Assembly: GCF_013184745.1 (NCBI RefSeq)
Contig: NZ_JAATVU010000003.1
Span: 1-64,000 of the forward strand
Length of the DNA stretch: 64,000 bases
Origin: Mangrovicoccus sp. HB161399
GTDB taxonomy: Bacteria; Pseudomonadota; Alphaproteobacteria; Rhodobacterales; Rhodobacteraceae
Direction: 5' to 3'
Shown here piece after piece: positions 45,900-55,062 of this stretch. Below the pieces are notes generated by a model, which searched no databases, had not been told where the DNA came from, and saw nothing but the letters and a program-made list of their open reading frames with translations. How positions within the stretch are numbered: the stretch's first letter is position 1; every line of letters begins with the position of its first letter. A program made the translations under genes and the position numbers.

Positions 45900-47057
45900 C
45901 TAGCTGCCGCCGAGCGTGACGGGCCTGAAGCCGCCATCCGGTCCGATTTCGGTAAGGAAGACGGCGTCGGAGCCCTGGTTGTCGCCGGGGCCGTAGGCCA
46001 GGGTGAACCCGCCCAGATCCAGCGTCCCGAGATTGCCGAGCGCCGCGAGATAGCTTTCGCGGGTGAGATCGCTGCCTGCCGCCTGCAGTGCGGCGATGGC
46101 GACGCGGCCGGTGACGTAGCCTTCCAGCGTCACGAAGCCGGGATGGGTTTCGGGCGCGACGGCCTTGAGGGCAGCCTGGTACTGCGCGACGAGCGGGATG
46201 GACGCGTCCCAGGGGAAGGGCACCACCTGGCTGATGATCACGCCCGCGCCCTCCGGCCCCAGTTCCCCTGCCAGGGCTTCGGAGCCGACGAAGGAGATAT
46301 TCACGAAGACCGGATCCATCTTCATCTTCCGCGCGAGCTTGACGAATTCGGCGATCGGCTTGTAGGCGCCGACCATCACCACCGCCTCCGGTGCGGCCTT
46401 GCGGATGTCGAGCAGCGCGGTCTTCACCGCCACGGTGTTGCGCGTGTAGGTCCCTTGCGCCACCAGTTCCATGTCCCGGTCCGCCAGCGCCTTGGTGACG
46501 CCGTCGAGGCCGACCCGGCCGAAACCGTCATCCTGGTAGAGGATCGCGATCTTGGCCAGGCCCAGGTCGCCCACCAGGTAGTCGATCCAGACCTTGGTTT
46601 CCGCGCCATAGGTGGCACGGATGTTGACCACGTTCGCCAAGTCCTGAGCGCGCAGGAAGCCCGCGCCGGTGAACGGCCCGATATACGGCATCCGTGCCTC
46701 CGTCGCCAGCGGCTGCGTCGCCAGCGCGGTGGGGGTGCCCACCGGCCCGATCAGCCCGATATGGGCATTCCCGTCGATGACCTTGCGGACCTGAGCGACC
46801 GAAAGGTCGGGCTCGTAGCCGTCATCGAAGGCCTCGACGGCCAGCTTCCGGCCATGCACGCCCCCTGCGGCATTGGCCTCTTCGAAGGCGGCGCGGATGC
46901 CGAGGTTCATGCCGGTTCCCAGGGCCGCGGCCGGCCCCTCCATCGCGGCGACCTGCGCAAAGCTCACGCTGTCCGCCGTCACTCCCTCTTCCGCAATCAG
47001 CGGAGATGCCGCAAGCGCGACAGCCGCGGCAAGCGCCCCGCATATCGATCTGATCAT
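45900..47057 (-). CDS. Branched-chain-amino-acid-type periplasmic binding protein (LivK-like)
   Basis: A 385-residue exported binding protein of the Peripla_BP_6 family. Signal peptide 1-22 (cut near LIA/EE), then SVSFAQVAAMEGPAAALGTG, which opens the ligand cleft, and GLIGPVGTPTALA. The start at 47057 has GGAAGG ahead; an upstream Met at 47105 is out of signal-peptide context. No livHMGF genes are adjacent. The next gene on the same strand is a chemoreceptor, so it may present a ligand to that receptor rather than to an importer. Confidence 0.9.
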   Translation of the reverse strand: MIRSICGALAAAVALAASPLIAEEGVTADSVSFAQVAAMEGPAAALGTGMNLGIRAAFEEANAAGGVHGRKLAVEAFDDGYEPDLSVAQVRKVIDGNAHIGLIGPVGTPTALATQPLATEARMPYIGPFTGAGFLRAQDLANVVNIRATYGAETKVWIDYLVGDLGLAKIAILYQDDGFGRVGLDGVTKALADRDMELVAQGTYTRNTVAVKTALLDIRKAAPEAVVMVGAYKPIAEFVKLARKMKMDPVFVNISFVGSEALAGELGPEGAGVIISQVVPFPWDASIPLVAQYQAALKAVAPETHPGFVTLEGYVTGRVAIAALQAAGSDLTRESYLAALGNLGTLDLGGFTLAYGPGDNQGSDAVFLTEIGPDGGFRPVTLGGS

Positions 47058-47720
47058 GTCCAGCCCTTCCCGGCAGTTGCTTTCGCGAGGCAGAGTGCTG
47101 ACCAAAGATGTTCAAAGCCTTAGAAACGGACCGGATTTCGATGCATTTTATCGACGATTTGACGGAAACGGTTTCCGGACCGCCCAGGTCCGGGGGGGCA
47201 TGCAGGCCTGTCCGAGCGGGCAGCGCGCTTGCTATGCGCAAGTTTGCCCAAGCTCTGCAGTGGAGCCGCCGGATCGCTGCGGACACGGCGGTTCGACCCG
47301 TCTCGCAGGAGCCCAGCTCAAGGTTTCGCAGCCAAGCGCAACTGCGCGCTCCGCCGCGTGATGCAAGGGCTGCGTCACCGCGGCGAGCAACGAGGTCGCC
47401 CGGCAGGGCGCCGTGAGGACTGCAAATGGCGTGACCCGGGCGCCGGCTGTGCCGCACGCGGCTATGGACGGCGGCTGGGGCGGTCTGGATCAGCCCGAGG
47501 AGATGCCGCGAGCCTGTGGGGCCGCCGACGCGCTCCCCGGGCCATCAGCCGGTGGCGGCCCCATGGCCGGGCCGAACAGTCGAGGGGCCTCATGAAAGGT
47601 ACCGGCTTGCTCTGCCGTCTCGAGGATTGTCGCCGAGCCGCGATCCGCCGGGAAGGACGGCCGCCGGTCTCCGTGCCGGCCATGGCCCCGATGCCATGCC
47701 CACGGCAGTGAACCCGGACT
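47058..47720. other. Gene-free interval, 663 bp, with palindromes near the binding-protein gene
   Basis: No protein-like frame occurs on either strand. The part next to the binding-protein gene (47095-47195) is less GC-rich and carries two inverted repeats, listed separately. The rest is uniform GC-rich DNA. Confidence 0.5.
47164..47193. promoter_or_regulatory. Overlapping palindromes upstream of the binding-protein gene
   Basis: GGAAAC-G-GTTTCC (47164-47176) is a perfect odd-centred palindrome. It overlaps CCGGAC (47175-47180), which pairs with GTCCGG (47188-47193). The site is about 110 bp upstream of the binding-protein start and could be the operator of the binding-protein/chemoreceptor pair. 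The regulator is not identified. Confidence 0.4.
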
Positions 47721-48899
47721 CTAGTCGGTGAGAAGCTTGCCGCTTCGCTCGGGCAGGGGATCCTTGCCGGCCACCTTGCCGATCACCTTGCCGGGCCAGG
47801 CGTAGGGCTGGTCGTGGCGGGCAAAGAGCACCCCGTCGGTCGACGCCTCGACATCCGTCGTGCCGCCGAGCGGGTCCGTGACCGTGGCGATGACCTCGCC
47901 TGCGCGAACCGTGTCGCCGAGGCGCACGTGATAGACCACGATGCCCTCGACCGGCGAGATCACCTGCTGCATGGCCTCGAGCGGCATTGCCTCGCACAGC
48001 AGCCGCGGCAGCGCGCCGGCCTCGCCCGCAACCGCGCCGCGATGCTTCAGGAAGCGCATCAGCGCCGCGGCATCGTCCCCGGCCAGCCGCTCGTCGACGT
48101 CGTTGTTGGACCGCAGCTCGACCGTCGCGGCCATGCAGGCGGGCGGCACCGGAACCTCGGGAAAGGCGGCGGCAAGCGCCCACCACGGACCCGAGCAGGC
48201 CTCGTCGAACGGATGCCCGCCCGAGAGATCGCACAGCAGCACCGCGCGGGCGTCGATCTCGGCGGCAAGATCCGCGGCAGCGGGCCAGAGCGCGTTGCCG
48301 GTATAGAGATGCACCAGCGCCTCGTTGTCGGCATGCAGGTCGAGCACGATGTCGGCGTCATGCGCCAGCTCCATCAGCCGGATGCGCAGCCCGTCGAGTT
48401 CGGTGCGGACCGGCAGCCCGGCGATCGCCTCTCCCATGGCGGCGCGGATCGCGGCGACATTGGCCGCTGGGTCGGCGCCGAGGCTGCCGCCGATCGTGCC
48501 GGAGATCATCTCGGCGAGGTCCGGATAGCCGCGGTTGTAGTTCTCGCCGGTCGCGTCGTCATGGCGCCCGCGCAGGTAGCCGCCATGGACCTGCGCGAGT
48601 CCGATCGGATTGGCGACGGGGACCAGCACGATCTCGCCCGCGATGGCGCCCTTCTCCGCGGCCTCCTCCAGCGCGGCGGCCAGCTTGCGCAGCACCAGCA
48701 TGCCGGGAAGCTCGTCGGCATGGAGCCCGGCCTGGATGTAGGCCTTGGGCCGCGCCCCGGGCGTGCCGAAGCGCAGCACCGTCAGCGAGCGCAGATTCTC
48801 CGGGCCAAAGCCCAGGAGCTCGCGTCCCGCGGGGGAAGGTCCGGATGCGGCGCCAGGGGAAGCGGGGGAAAGCGTGCGTTCGTCAGTCGAATCCGTCAT
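47721..48899 (-). CDS. M14-type succinylglutamate desuccinylase/aspartoacylase-family hydrolase
   Basis: A 392-residue zinc hydrolase of the AstE/AspA family. Zinc ligands H60 and E63 (GLHADELPG) and H189 (LDLHAD) are in place. ENYNRGYP (120-126) holds the substrate-carboxylate Asn/Arg, and E261 in ATVELRSNND is the likely catalytic Glu. A C-terminal beta-barrel with lipoyl-like look (SPVEGIVVYHVRLGDTVRAG) is normal for this subgroup. It cleaves N-acyl or peptide-like bonds to acidic amino acids. Divergent from cyanophycin synthetase, so it may act on beta-Asp-Arg from cyanophycin; that role is inference. Start at 48899 with GGAG ahead. Confidence 0.85.
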   Translation of the reverse strand: MTDSTDERTLSPASPGAASGPSPAGRELLGFGPENLRSLTVLRFGTPGARPKAYIQAGLHADELPGMLVLRKLAAALEEAAEKGAIAGEIVLVPVANPIGLAQVHGGYLRGRHDDATGENYNRGYPDLAEMISGTIGGSLGADPAANVAAIRAAMGEAIAGLPVRTELDGLRIRLMELAHDADIVLDLHADNEALVHLYTGNALWPAAADLAAEIDARAVLLCDLSGGHPFDEACSGPWWALAAAFPEVPVPPACMAATVELRSNNDVDERLAGDDAAALMRFLKHRGAVAGEAGALPRLLCEAMPLEAMQQVISPVEGIVVYHVRLGDTVRAGEVIATVTDPLGGTTDVEASTDGVLFARHDQPYAWPGKVIGKVAGKDPLPERSGKLLTD

Positions 48900-49016
48900 G
48901 GCAGTGCTCCGCGATGTCGACAGTGTCAGTTCCTGTGTGGAAAAAAAGCTGCTCCCGGTCAATGCGGCGCGCTGCGGCACGGCCGACGCGGCGGAACGTC
49001 AAATTTTCCTTTCCGG

Positions 49017-49033
49017 CCCCCCGTCACGGGGGG
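49017..49033 (+). other. G/C hairpin in the cyanophycin synthetase leader
   Basis: CCCCCC and GGGGGG close on the loop GTCAC, 47 bp before the cphA start, flanked by AT-rich patches (AAATTTTCC before, GGAATTTTAC after). It could be a leader stem regulating cphA expression or mRNA stability. Confidence 0.5.
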
Positions 49034-49080
49034 TAGGCATGGGGTATCGCGGAATTTTACGGTCGGAGCGGAGATTGAGC

Positions 49081-51822
49081 ATGCAGATTGTCAAGACCTC
49101 GGTCTATGTCGGGCCGAACATCTATTCGAAGAAACCGCTGATCCGCCTCACGGTCGATCTGCACCGCCGCGCCGGCAAGCCCGTCTCGGAATTCGCCGGC
49201 CTGCTGATCGAGCCGCTGCTCGATTACGTGCCCGCGCTGTCGAAGGCGGCCGACGAGACCGGCGCGCCCTTCCTGGAACGCGCGAAGACCGCGGAGGATT
49301 GCGGGCTGGGCGAGCTGATGGCGCAGCTGGCGCTGGCGCTGCAGGCCCAGGCCGGCGCGCCGGGCAGCCTGGCCTTCTCGCGTCCCGCCAGGCATCCCGA
49401 CGAGGTCGAGGTGCTCTTCGGCTATGAATCCGAGGATATCGGCCTGATGGCCGGCGACACGGCGCGCGACCTGATCCTGGACCTGATCGCCCCGCAGGAC
49501 GACACCAGCCCCGAGACGATCCGCGAGGCGGTCGAGGACTTCATCTATTTCGCCGAGCGCAACTCGCTGGGCCCGTCCGCGCTGGCGCTGGTCAAGGCTG
49601 CCGAGGAGCGCGACATTCCCTGGGTGCGCCTGAACGATGCCAGCCTGATCCAGGTGGGGCAGGGCAAGTACCAGAAGCGGATCGAGGCGGCGCTGTCGAG
49701 CCAGACCTCGCATATCGCGGTGGAGATCGCCGCCGACAAGGAGCTGTGCACCAAGCTGCTGTCGGATCTGGGCCTTCCGGTGCCCGACCAGTGCTTCGTG
49801 CGCGATGCCGAGGACGCGGCCGAGGTCGCGGCCGATTTCGGCTTCCCGGTGGTGATCAAGCCGATCGACGGCAACCATGGCCGGGGCGTGACCGTCAACG
49901 TGATGACCGAGAAGGAGGCCGAGGAGGCCTACGAGATCGCGGCCAAGGAAGGCTCGGGGGTCGTGGTCGAGAGCATGATCCAGGGCGACGACCACCGGCT
50001 GCTGGTGGTTGACGGCGTTCTGGTGGCGGCCGCCAAGCGGATGCCGGGCCATGTCGTCGGCGACGGCTCCAGCACGGTTGCGGCGCTGGTCGACAAGGTC
50101 AACGAGGACCCGCGCCGCGGCAAGGGCCACGAGAACATGCTGACCCGGCTGGAGCTCGACGCGGTGGCCGACAAGCTGCTGGCCGAGAAGGGCTATGACC
50201 ACGGCACCGTCCCCGCCGAGGGCGAGGTGGTCTACCTGCGCAAGACCGCGAACCTGTCGACGGGCGGCACCGCGATCGACGTCACCGACGTGATCCACCC
50301 CGACAACAAGCTGATGGCCGAGCGCGCGATCCGCGCCGTCGGCCTCGACATCGGCGGCGTGGACTTCCTGACCACCGACATCACCCAGAGCTACCGCGAT
50401 ACCGGCGGCGCGATCTGCGAGATCAATGCCGGGCCGGGGATGCGGATGCATATCGCCCCCTCCGAGGGCGAGGGCCGAGACGTGGGCGGCGCGGTGATGG
50501 ACATGCTCTTCCCCGAAGGCACTCCCGCGCGCATCCCGGTCGCGGCGCTGACCGGCACCAACGGCAAGACCACCACCGCGCGGATGCTGGCGCATGTGCT
50601 GAAGATGGCGGGCTTCACGGTCGGCCAGACCTCGACCGACGCGGTCTATGTCGACGGCAACGTCACGGTGAAGGGCGACATGACCGGCCCGACCGCGGCC
50701 TCGATGGTGCTGCGCGATCCGACCGTCGACATGGCGGTGCTGGAAACCGCGCGCGGCGGCATCGTCCGGGCCGGCCTCGGCTACCAGTTCTGCGACGTGG
50801 GCGCAGTGCTGAATGTCAGCTCCGACCATCTCGGCCTGGGCGGCGTCGAGACCATCGACGAACTCGCGGAGGTCAAGCGCCTCGTCGTCGAGGTCGCCAA
50901 GGACTGCGCGGTGCTCAATGCCGACGACATCTACACGCTGAAGATGGCCGAATACACCGAGGCCAAGCACATCTGCTACGTCACCAGGAACGCCGACAAC
51001 GCGCTGGTGCGCGAGCACATCAAGCTGGGCAAGCGCGCAGTGGTGCTGGAGCAGGGGCTGAACGGCGACCAGATCGTGATCTACGAGCACGGCCACCAGA
51101 TCCCGCTGATCTGGACCCACCTGATTCCGGCGACGCTGGAGGGCAAGGCGCTCCACAATGTCGAGAACGCGATGTTCACCGCGGCGATGTGCTTCTCGCT
51201 GGGCCTGTCGCTCGACCAGATCCGCACGGGCCTGCGCACCTTCGACAACAGCTTCTTCCAGAGTCCGGGCCGGATGAACGTCTTCGACGAGCACGGCTTC
51301 CGCGTGATCCTCGATTACGGCCACAACGAGGCGGCAGTCGGCGCCATGGTCGACGTGGTGGAGCGGCTGAAGCCGATCGGCAAGAAGATCGTCTGCGTCA
51401 CCTGCCCGGGCGACCGGCGCGACCAGGACATCAAGGCGATCGCCGCCAAGGTGGCGGGCAAGTTCGACCACTACATCTGCCACAGCGACGACAATCCGCG
51501 CGGCCGCACCCCCGAGGAGGTGCCGGGCATCATCCGCGACGAACTGATCGCGCTCGGCGTCTCTCCCGAGGCCATTGACATCGTGCCCAAGGAAGAAGAG
51601 TCCGTGCAGGCTGCGCTGGACATGGCGCGGCCGAACGACCTCGTGCTGATCTTCTGCGACGGCATCACGCGCTGCTGGAAGAAGATCATCTACTTCAAGC
51701 CGAAGGAGGCGCCGCAGCCGGTCCCGCCGGAAACCCTCGTCGCTGCCGCGGGCTTCGACGTGCCGGAAGGGTACCGCCTGATGAGCGACGAGCGCGGGGT
51801 CCGTATCGTCCTGGATACCTGA
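49081..51822 (+). CDS. cphA: Cyanophycin synthetase
   Basis: A 913-residue enzyme of typical CphA length. N-terminal domain 1 to about 160 (GPNIYSKKPLIRLTVDL), an ATP-grasp domain about 210-480 (VVIKPIDGNHGRGVTVNV, CEINAGPGMRMHIAPSEGEG), then a Mur-ligase-like domain with P-loop GTNGKTT (492-498), ETARGGIVRAGLGY and HNVENAMFTAAM. It builds multi-L-arginyl-poly-L-aspartate from Asp and Arg using two ATP sites, making a nitrogen-storage granule in the cytoplasm. The start at 49081 has GGAG upstream. It is followed 19 bp later by cyanophycinase, an operon for synthesis and breakdown. Confidence 0.96.
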   Translation: MQIVKTSVYVGPNIYSKKPLIRLTVDLHRRAGKPVSEFAGLLIEPLLDYVPALSKAADETGAPFLERAKTAEDCGLGELMAQLALALQAQAGAPGSLAFSRPARHPDEVEVLFGYESEDIGLMAGDTARDLILDLIAPQDDTSPETIREAVEDFIYFAERNSLGPSALALVKAAEERDIPWVRLNDASLIQVGQGKYQKRIEAALSSQTSHIAVEIAADKELCTKLLSDLGLPVPDQCFVRDAEDAAEVAADFGFPVVIKPIDGNHGRGVTVNVMTEKEAEEAYEIAAKEGSGVVVESMIQGDDHRLLVVDGVLVAAAKRMPGHVVGDGSSTVAALVDKVNEDPRRGKGHENMLTRLELDAVADKLLAEKGYDHGTVPAEGEVVYLRKTANLSTGGTAIDVTDVIHPDNKLMAERAIRAVGLDIGGVDFLTTDITQSYRDTGGAICEINAGPGMRMHIAPSEGEGRDVGGAVMDMLFPEGTPARIPVAALTGTNGKTTTARMLAHVLKMAGFTVGQTSTDAVYVDGNVTVKGDMTGPTAASMVLRDPTVDMAVLETARGGIVRAGLGYQFCDVGAVLNVSSDHLGLGGVETIDELAEVKRLVVEVAKDCAVLNADDIYTLKMAEYTEAKHICYVTRNADNALVREHIKLGKRAVVLEQGLNGDQIVIYEHGHQIPLIWTHLIPATLEGKALHNVENAMFTAAMCFSLGLSLDQIRTGLRTFDNSFFQSPGRMNVFDEHGFRVILDYGHNEAAVGAMVDVVERLKPIGKKIVCVTCPGDRRDQDIKAIAAKVAGKFDHYICHSDDNPRGRTPEEVPGIIRDELIALGVSPEAIDIVPKEEESVQAALDMARPNDLVLIFCDGITRCWKKIIYFKPKEAPQPVPPETLVAAAGFDVPEGYRLMSDERGVRIVLDT

Positions 51823-51841
51823 ACGGGAGCGGCAACGCGAC

Positions 51842-54028
51842 ATGGCGAAATTTCCATCGAAGGCTGCGCTCTCGGCCTCGGGGGGCCGCAAGCTGGCCGT
51901 GATCGGCGGCCGCCTCGAGGATGACAACGCCGATATCTACGGCGAGATGCACCGGCTGTCGGGCGGGCGGATCCTGGTCTTCCCGACCGCCTCGGCCGAG
52001 CCCGAGGCGGTGGGCGAGGAAAGCCTCGACGCGTTCCGCAGCCACGGTTTCGAGGCCGCGGTCGCGCCGCTCTACGGGCCGCAGGCGGCGCTGCGGGCGG
52101 GCGATCCGGACCTGCTGGCCCTCATCGCGGAATACGGCCATTTCTACTTCACCGGCGGCGACCAGGCGAACATCCTGGCGGCGCTGGCCCCGGGCGGGGT
52201 GCTGACCGCGTCGCACCGGGCGATCACCGCCTGCCTCGCCAAGGGCGGGCTGCTCGCGGGTTCCAGCGCCGGGGCGGCGATGATGTCCCAGCCGATGCTG
52301 CTGGGCGGCACGTCGCTGGAATCCGTCGTCCATGGCGTCACCGAGCGCCCCGAGGCGCCGGGACTGCTGATCGGCGACGGGCTGGGCTTCTTCCCCTTCG
52401 GCATGGTCGACCAGCATTTCATCAAGCGCGGCCGCCTCGGCCGGATGGTGGTGGCGATGCATGCCACCGGGCAGACCACCGGCTTCGGCATCGACGAGAA
52501 CACCGCGCTGATCGTCGAGGGGGGCGCGGGCAAGGTGGTCGGCGAATACGGCGTCATGCTGGTCGACACCACCGGGATGGAGACCGATGCCAACCTGCGC
52601 AGCTACCAGGATTTCCGCCTGAGCTATCTCGACCATGGCGACTGGATCGACCTGCGCACGGGGCGGCCGCATCCGGCCGACGCCAAGCGCAAGGTGCTCA
52701 AGCGCGACATCGCCTATCGCGGCCGGCCGCGCTCGCGCCGCAACGCCTTCGGCGCCTACACGCTCTACGACCTGATGGCGCGGCTGGTGCTGGGCGACCC
52801 CAAGGTCTACCGCCAGGACAGCGTCGAGGCCTATGACGCGAAAAGCGCCTTCAACGTCTCGGTCACGCTGGAGCGGGTCGAGCGCGAGACCAGGTGCATG
52901 ATCTCGACGCCGGAGACCGGCCTGCGCATGACGGCGCTGAATTTCCGCACGACGATCCTGGCCGAGAAGCTCAGCGCGACGCGGCTTGCCGACCGGATGG
53001 GCCGCCGCCAGACCCGGACCTTCGGCATGGACCCGCGTCCCGAGGCGAAGATCGTGCTGCTGGGCTCCTCGCCGCTGCGCTCGGCCGCCGAAATGACCGA
53101 GGCGCCGTTCGCGCTGCTGAAGGGCGGCAAGGTGGGCGTGCTGGCCTCGGCCTCGGCCGAGCCGCGCGCGACCGCGCGGGACCATATCGAGATGCTGGCC
53201 CGCCACGGGATCGAGGGGATCGACCTGGAGGTCACCATCGACACGGTGGAATATGCCGCCCATGACGCGGGCTTCCTGCAGGATGTCGAGGCGATGTCGG
53301 GCTTCCTGTTCTGCGGCGGCAACCAGATCCGGCTGGTGGAGACGCTGCTCCACCGCGGCGAGGAAAGCGCGCTTCTGCGCGCCATCGCCCATGCCCATGC
53401 CAAGGGCGCGCCGCTGATCGCGGCCAGCGGCGCGGCGGCGGCCCTGTCAGGGGTGATGATCGCGGGCGGCTCCACCTACGAGGCGCTGCGCTTCGGCGTG
53501 TCGTCGGATGTCGGCCACCAGGGGCTGGCCATCCAGGAGGGCATCGGCCTCTTCGCGGCGGGGATCGTCGACCAGAACCTGATCAGCCAGGAACGTCTGG
53601 GCCGTCTGGTCGTGGCCTGCGCCGAAGAGAACGAGCGCTTCGGCATCGGGATCTTCGAGGACAGCGCGGTGATCGCCTCCGAGGCCGGGATGAAGCTGGA
53701 GGCCACCGGTCTCGACGGTTTCGTGCTGGTGGAGATCGACCCGGCGCAGCTGGTGCTGCAGAGCGACAATTTCGTCGCCAACGGCGTCCGCCTGACCGTT
53801 TTCGGTCCGGGCGACAGCGTCGATTTGCGCGACGGCACGGTGAGCCGTGCGGGCGATGTCGCGGCATCCGCTGCGCTGCTGGAACGGCTGGTCGTCGGAT
53901 TGTCCGAGGAGGCCGGTGCCGCGGTGGCGGGCGAGAATGCCGGGATCCATGGCGTCATGGCGCGCGAAGGCGGACAGGACGGCGCGACGGCCTGGCTCGA
54001 CCTCGCCTGTCCGCGCGACGATTTCTGA
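51842..54028 (+). CDS. cphB: Double-length cyanophycinase, second half catalytically altered
   Basis: A 728-residue protein, over twice the usual 270-300 of peptidase S51 cyanophycinases, made of two homologous halves. The first (about 15-290) has TGGDQ (104-108), nucleophile S142 in GSSAGA, H192 in VDQHF and E219 in GIDENTAL, a full catalytic set. The second (about 400-665) has CGGNQ (491-495), S529 in AASGAAA, E606 in GIFED, but N579 where the His should be (VDQNL) and a changed nucleophile elbow. Residues about 290-400 form a linker of unknown fold. The active half cleaves cyanophycin to beta-Asp-Arg. Cotranscribed with cphA. Confidence 0.9.
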   Translation: MAKFPSKAALSASGGRKLAVIGGRLEDDNADIYGEMHRLSGGRILVFPTASAEPEAVGEESLDAFRSHGFEAAVAPLYGPQAALRAGDPDLLALIAEYGHFYFTGGDQANILAALAPGGVLTASHRAITACLAKGGLLAGSSAGAAMMSQPMLLGGTSLESVVHGVTERPEAPGLLIGDGLGFFPFGMVDQHFIKRGRLGRMVVAMHATGQTTGFGIDENTALIVEGGAGKVVGEYGVMLVDTTGMETDANLRSYQDFRLSYLDHGDWIDLRTGRPHPADAKRKVLKRDIAYRGRPRSRRNAFGAYTLYDLMARLVLGDPKVYRQDSVEAYDAKSAFNVSVTLERVERETRCMISTPETGLRMTALNFRTTILAEKLSATRLADRMGRRQTRTFGMDPRPEAKIVLLGSSPLRSAAEMTEAPFALLKGGKVGVLASASAEPRATARDHIEMLARHGIEGIDLEVTIDTVEYAAHDAGFLQDVEAMSGFLFCGGNQIRLVETLLHRGEESALLRAIAHAHAKGAPLIAASGAAAALSGVMIAGGSTYEALRFGVSSDVGHQGLAIQEGIGLFAAGIVDQNLISQERLGRLVVACAEENERFGIGIFEDSAVIASEAGMKLEATGLDGFVLVEIDPAQLVLQSDNFVANGVRLTVFGPGDSVDLRDGTVSRAGDVAASAALLERLVVGLSEEAGAAVAGENAGIHGVMAREGGQDGATAWLDLACPRDDF

Positions 54029-54366
54029 GGCGCCGGGCGGCTGGGCCGCAGGCCGATGCAGCAATTCCGGTGCCGCCGGGGCCCGCTCCGGCAGCGAAGG
54101 GAAACGCGGGCGTCGGCAGGAAGAGGATCGCCGCCTTGCGCCGCAATGGCAGGCGGTTGGCCGCGGGGACCGGCTCCGGGAGGCCGGTCAGCGAAGCGGA
54201 GCCGGTGGGACGGCCGCTGCTGCCGGAGCGGCTGCGTTGGCTCCGCCCGAGTGCGGCCGGGCACTGGATCGCCGCCAGCGCATGGGCGGCTGCGGGCGGC
54301 CCGGTCCGGACGATGCCCGTCCGGGCAGCCGCCCGCGGTCGTGGGCCGTGGCCCGCCGCGCCCGGC
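54029..54366. other. Gene-free interval between convergent operons, 338 bp
   Basis: This interval lies between the cyanophycinase stop and the stop of the ABC permease on the other strand. It is GC-rich with no family-like frame and no T-tailed terminator. Confidence 0.5.
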
Positions 54367-55062
54367 TCAGCGCGCGTGGGTGATGTAGCGGTTGTAGCGC
54401 GCTTCGAGCTGGCCGAAGATCCAGCTGATCAGCAGGGTCATCAGGTAGTAGATCACGCCCGCGATGACGAAGACCTGGATCGGCTGGTAGGTGTCCGAGG
54501 CGGCCAGCCGCGCCATGCCGGTCAGTTCCAGCAGCGTGATCGTCGAGGCCAGCGAAGTGCCCTTCATCAGGATGATGACCTCGTTGGAATAGGCCGGCAG
54601 GCAGATCGAGAAGGCGCGCGGCAGGATCACCAGCTTGTAGGCCTTGAAGGTGTTCATGCCGCAGGCCCGCGCGGCCTCGATCTCGCCCTTCGGCACCGCG
54701 AGGATGCCGCCGCGGACGATCTCGCCGGAATAGGCGGCGGTGTTCAGCACGAAGGTGATCAGCGCGCAGACATAGGCCTCGCGCAGCACCGGCCACAGGA
54801 ACGACCCGCGGACGAAATCGAACTGGCCCAGCCCGTAATAGACGAGGAAGATCTGCACCAGCAGCGGCGTGCCGCGGAAGAACAGAGAATAGGCAGAGGC
54901 CGCGCCCGCGACGAGGCGGTTCTCGGACAGCCGCGCCAGCGCCAGCGGGATGGCCAGCGCCACGCCCAGGAGCGCCGAGATGACCACGAGCTGCAGCGTC
55001 AGCCAGGCCCCGGAAAGGAAATCGGCCCAGTATTCCGTCAGGATGTCGGCAAAGACCTGCAT
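54367..55062 (-). CDS. Polar amino-acid ABC permease (HisM/ArtM-type)
   Basis: A 231-residue inner-membrane protein with about five hydrophobic segments. The EAA-type loop AARACGMNTFKAYKLVILP and FFRGTPLLVQIFLVYYG are typical of amino-acid permeases of the HisM/GlnP family. Its start shares a base with the stop of the preceding permease (TGATG). Last gene of the four-gene importer operon. Confidence 0.93.
   Translation of the reverse strand: MQVFADILTEYWADFLSGAWLTLQLVVISALLGVALAIPLALARLSENRLVAGAASAYSLFFRGTPLLVQIFLVYYGLGQFDFVRGSFLWPVLREAYVCALITFVLNTAAYSGEIVRGGILAVPKGEIEAARACGMNTFKAYKLVILPRAFSICLPAYSNEVIILMKGTSLASTITLLELTGMARLAASDTYQPIQVFVIAGVIYYLMTLLISWIFGQLEARYNRYITHAR

Noticed and set aside
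49057-51927. A 956-codon open frame on the minus strand opposite cyanophycin synthetase
   Set aside because: Its translation is rich in Arg, His, Asp, Gln, Leu and Val with no family motif; it is the antisense shadow of a GC-rich gene whose plus-strand product is unambiguous.
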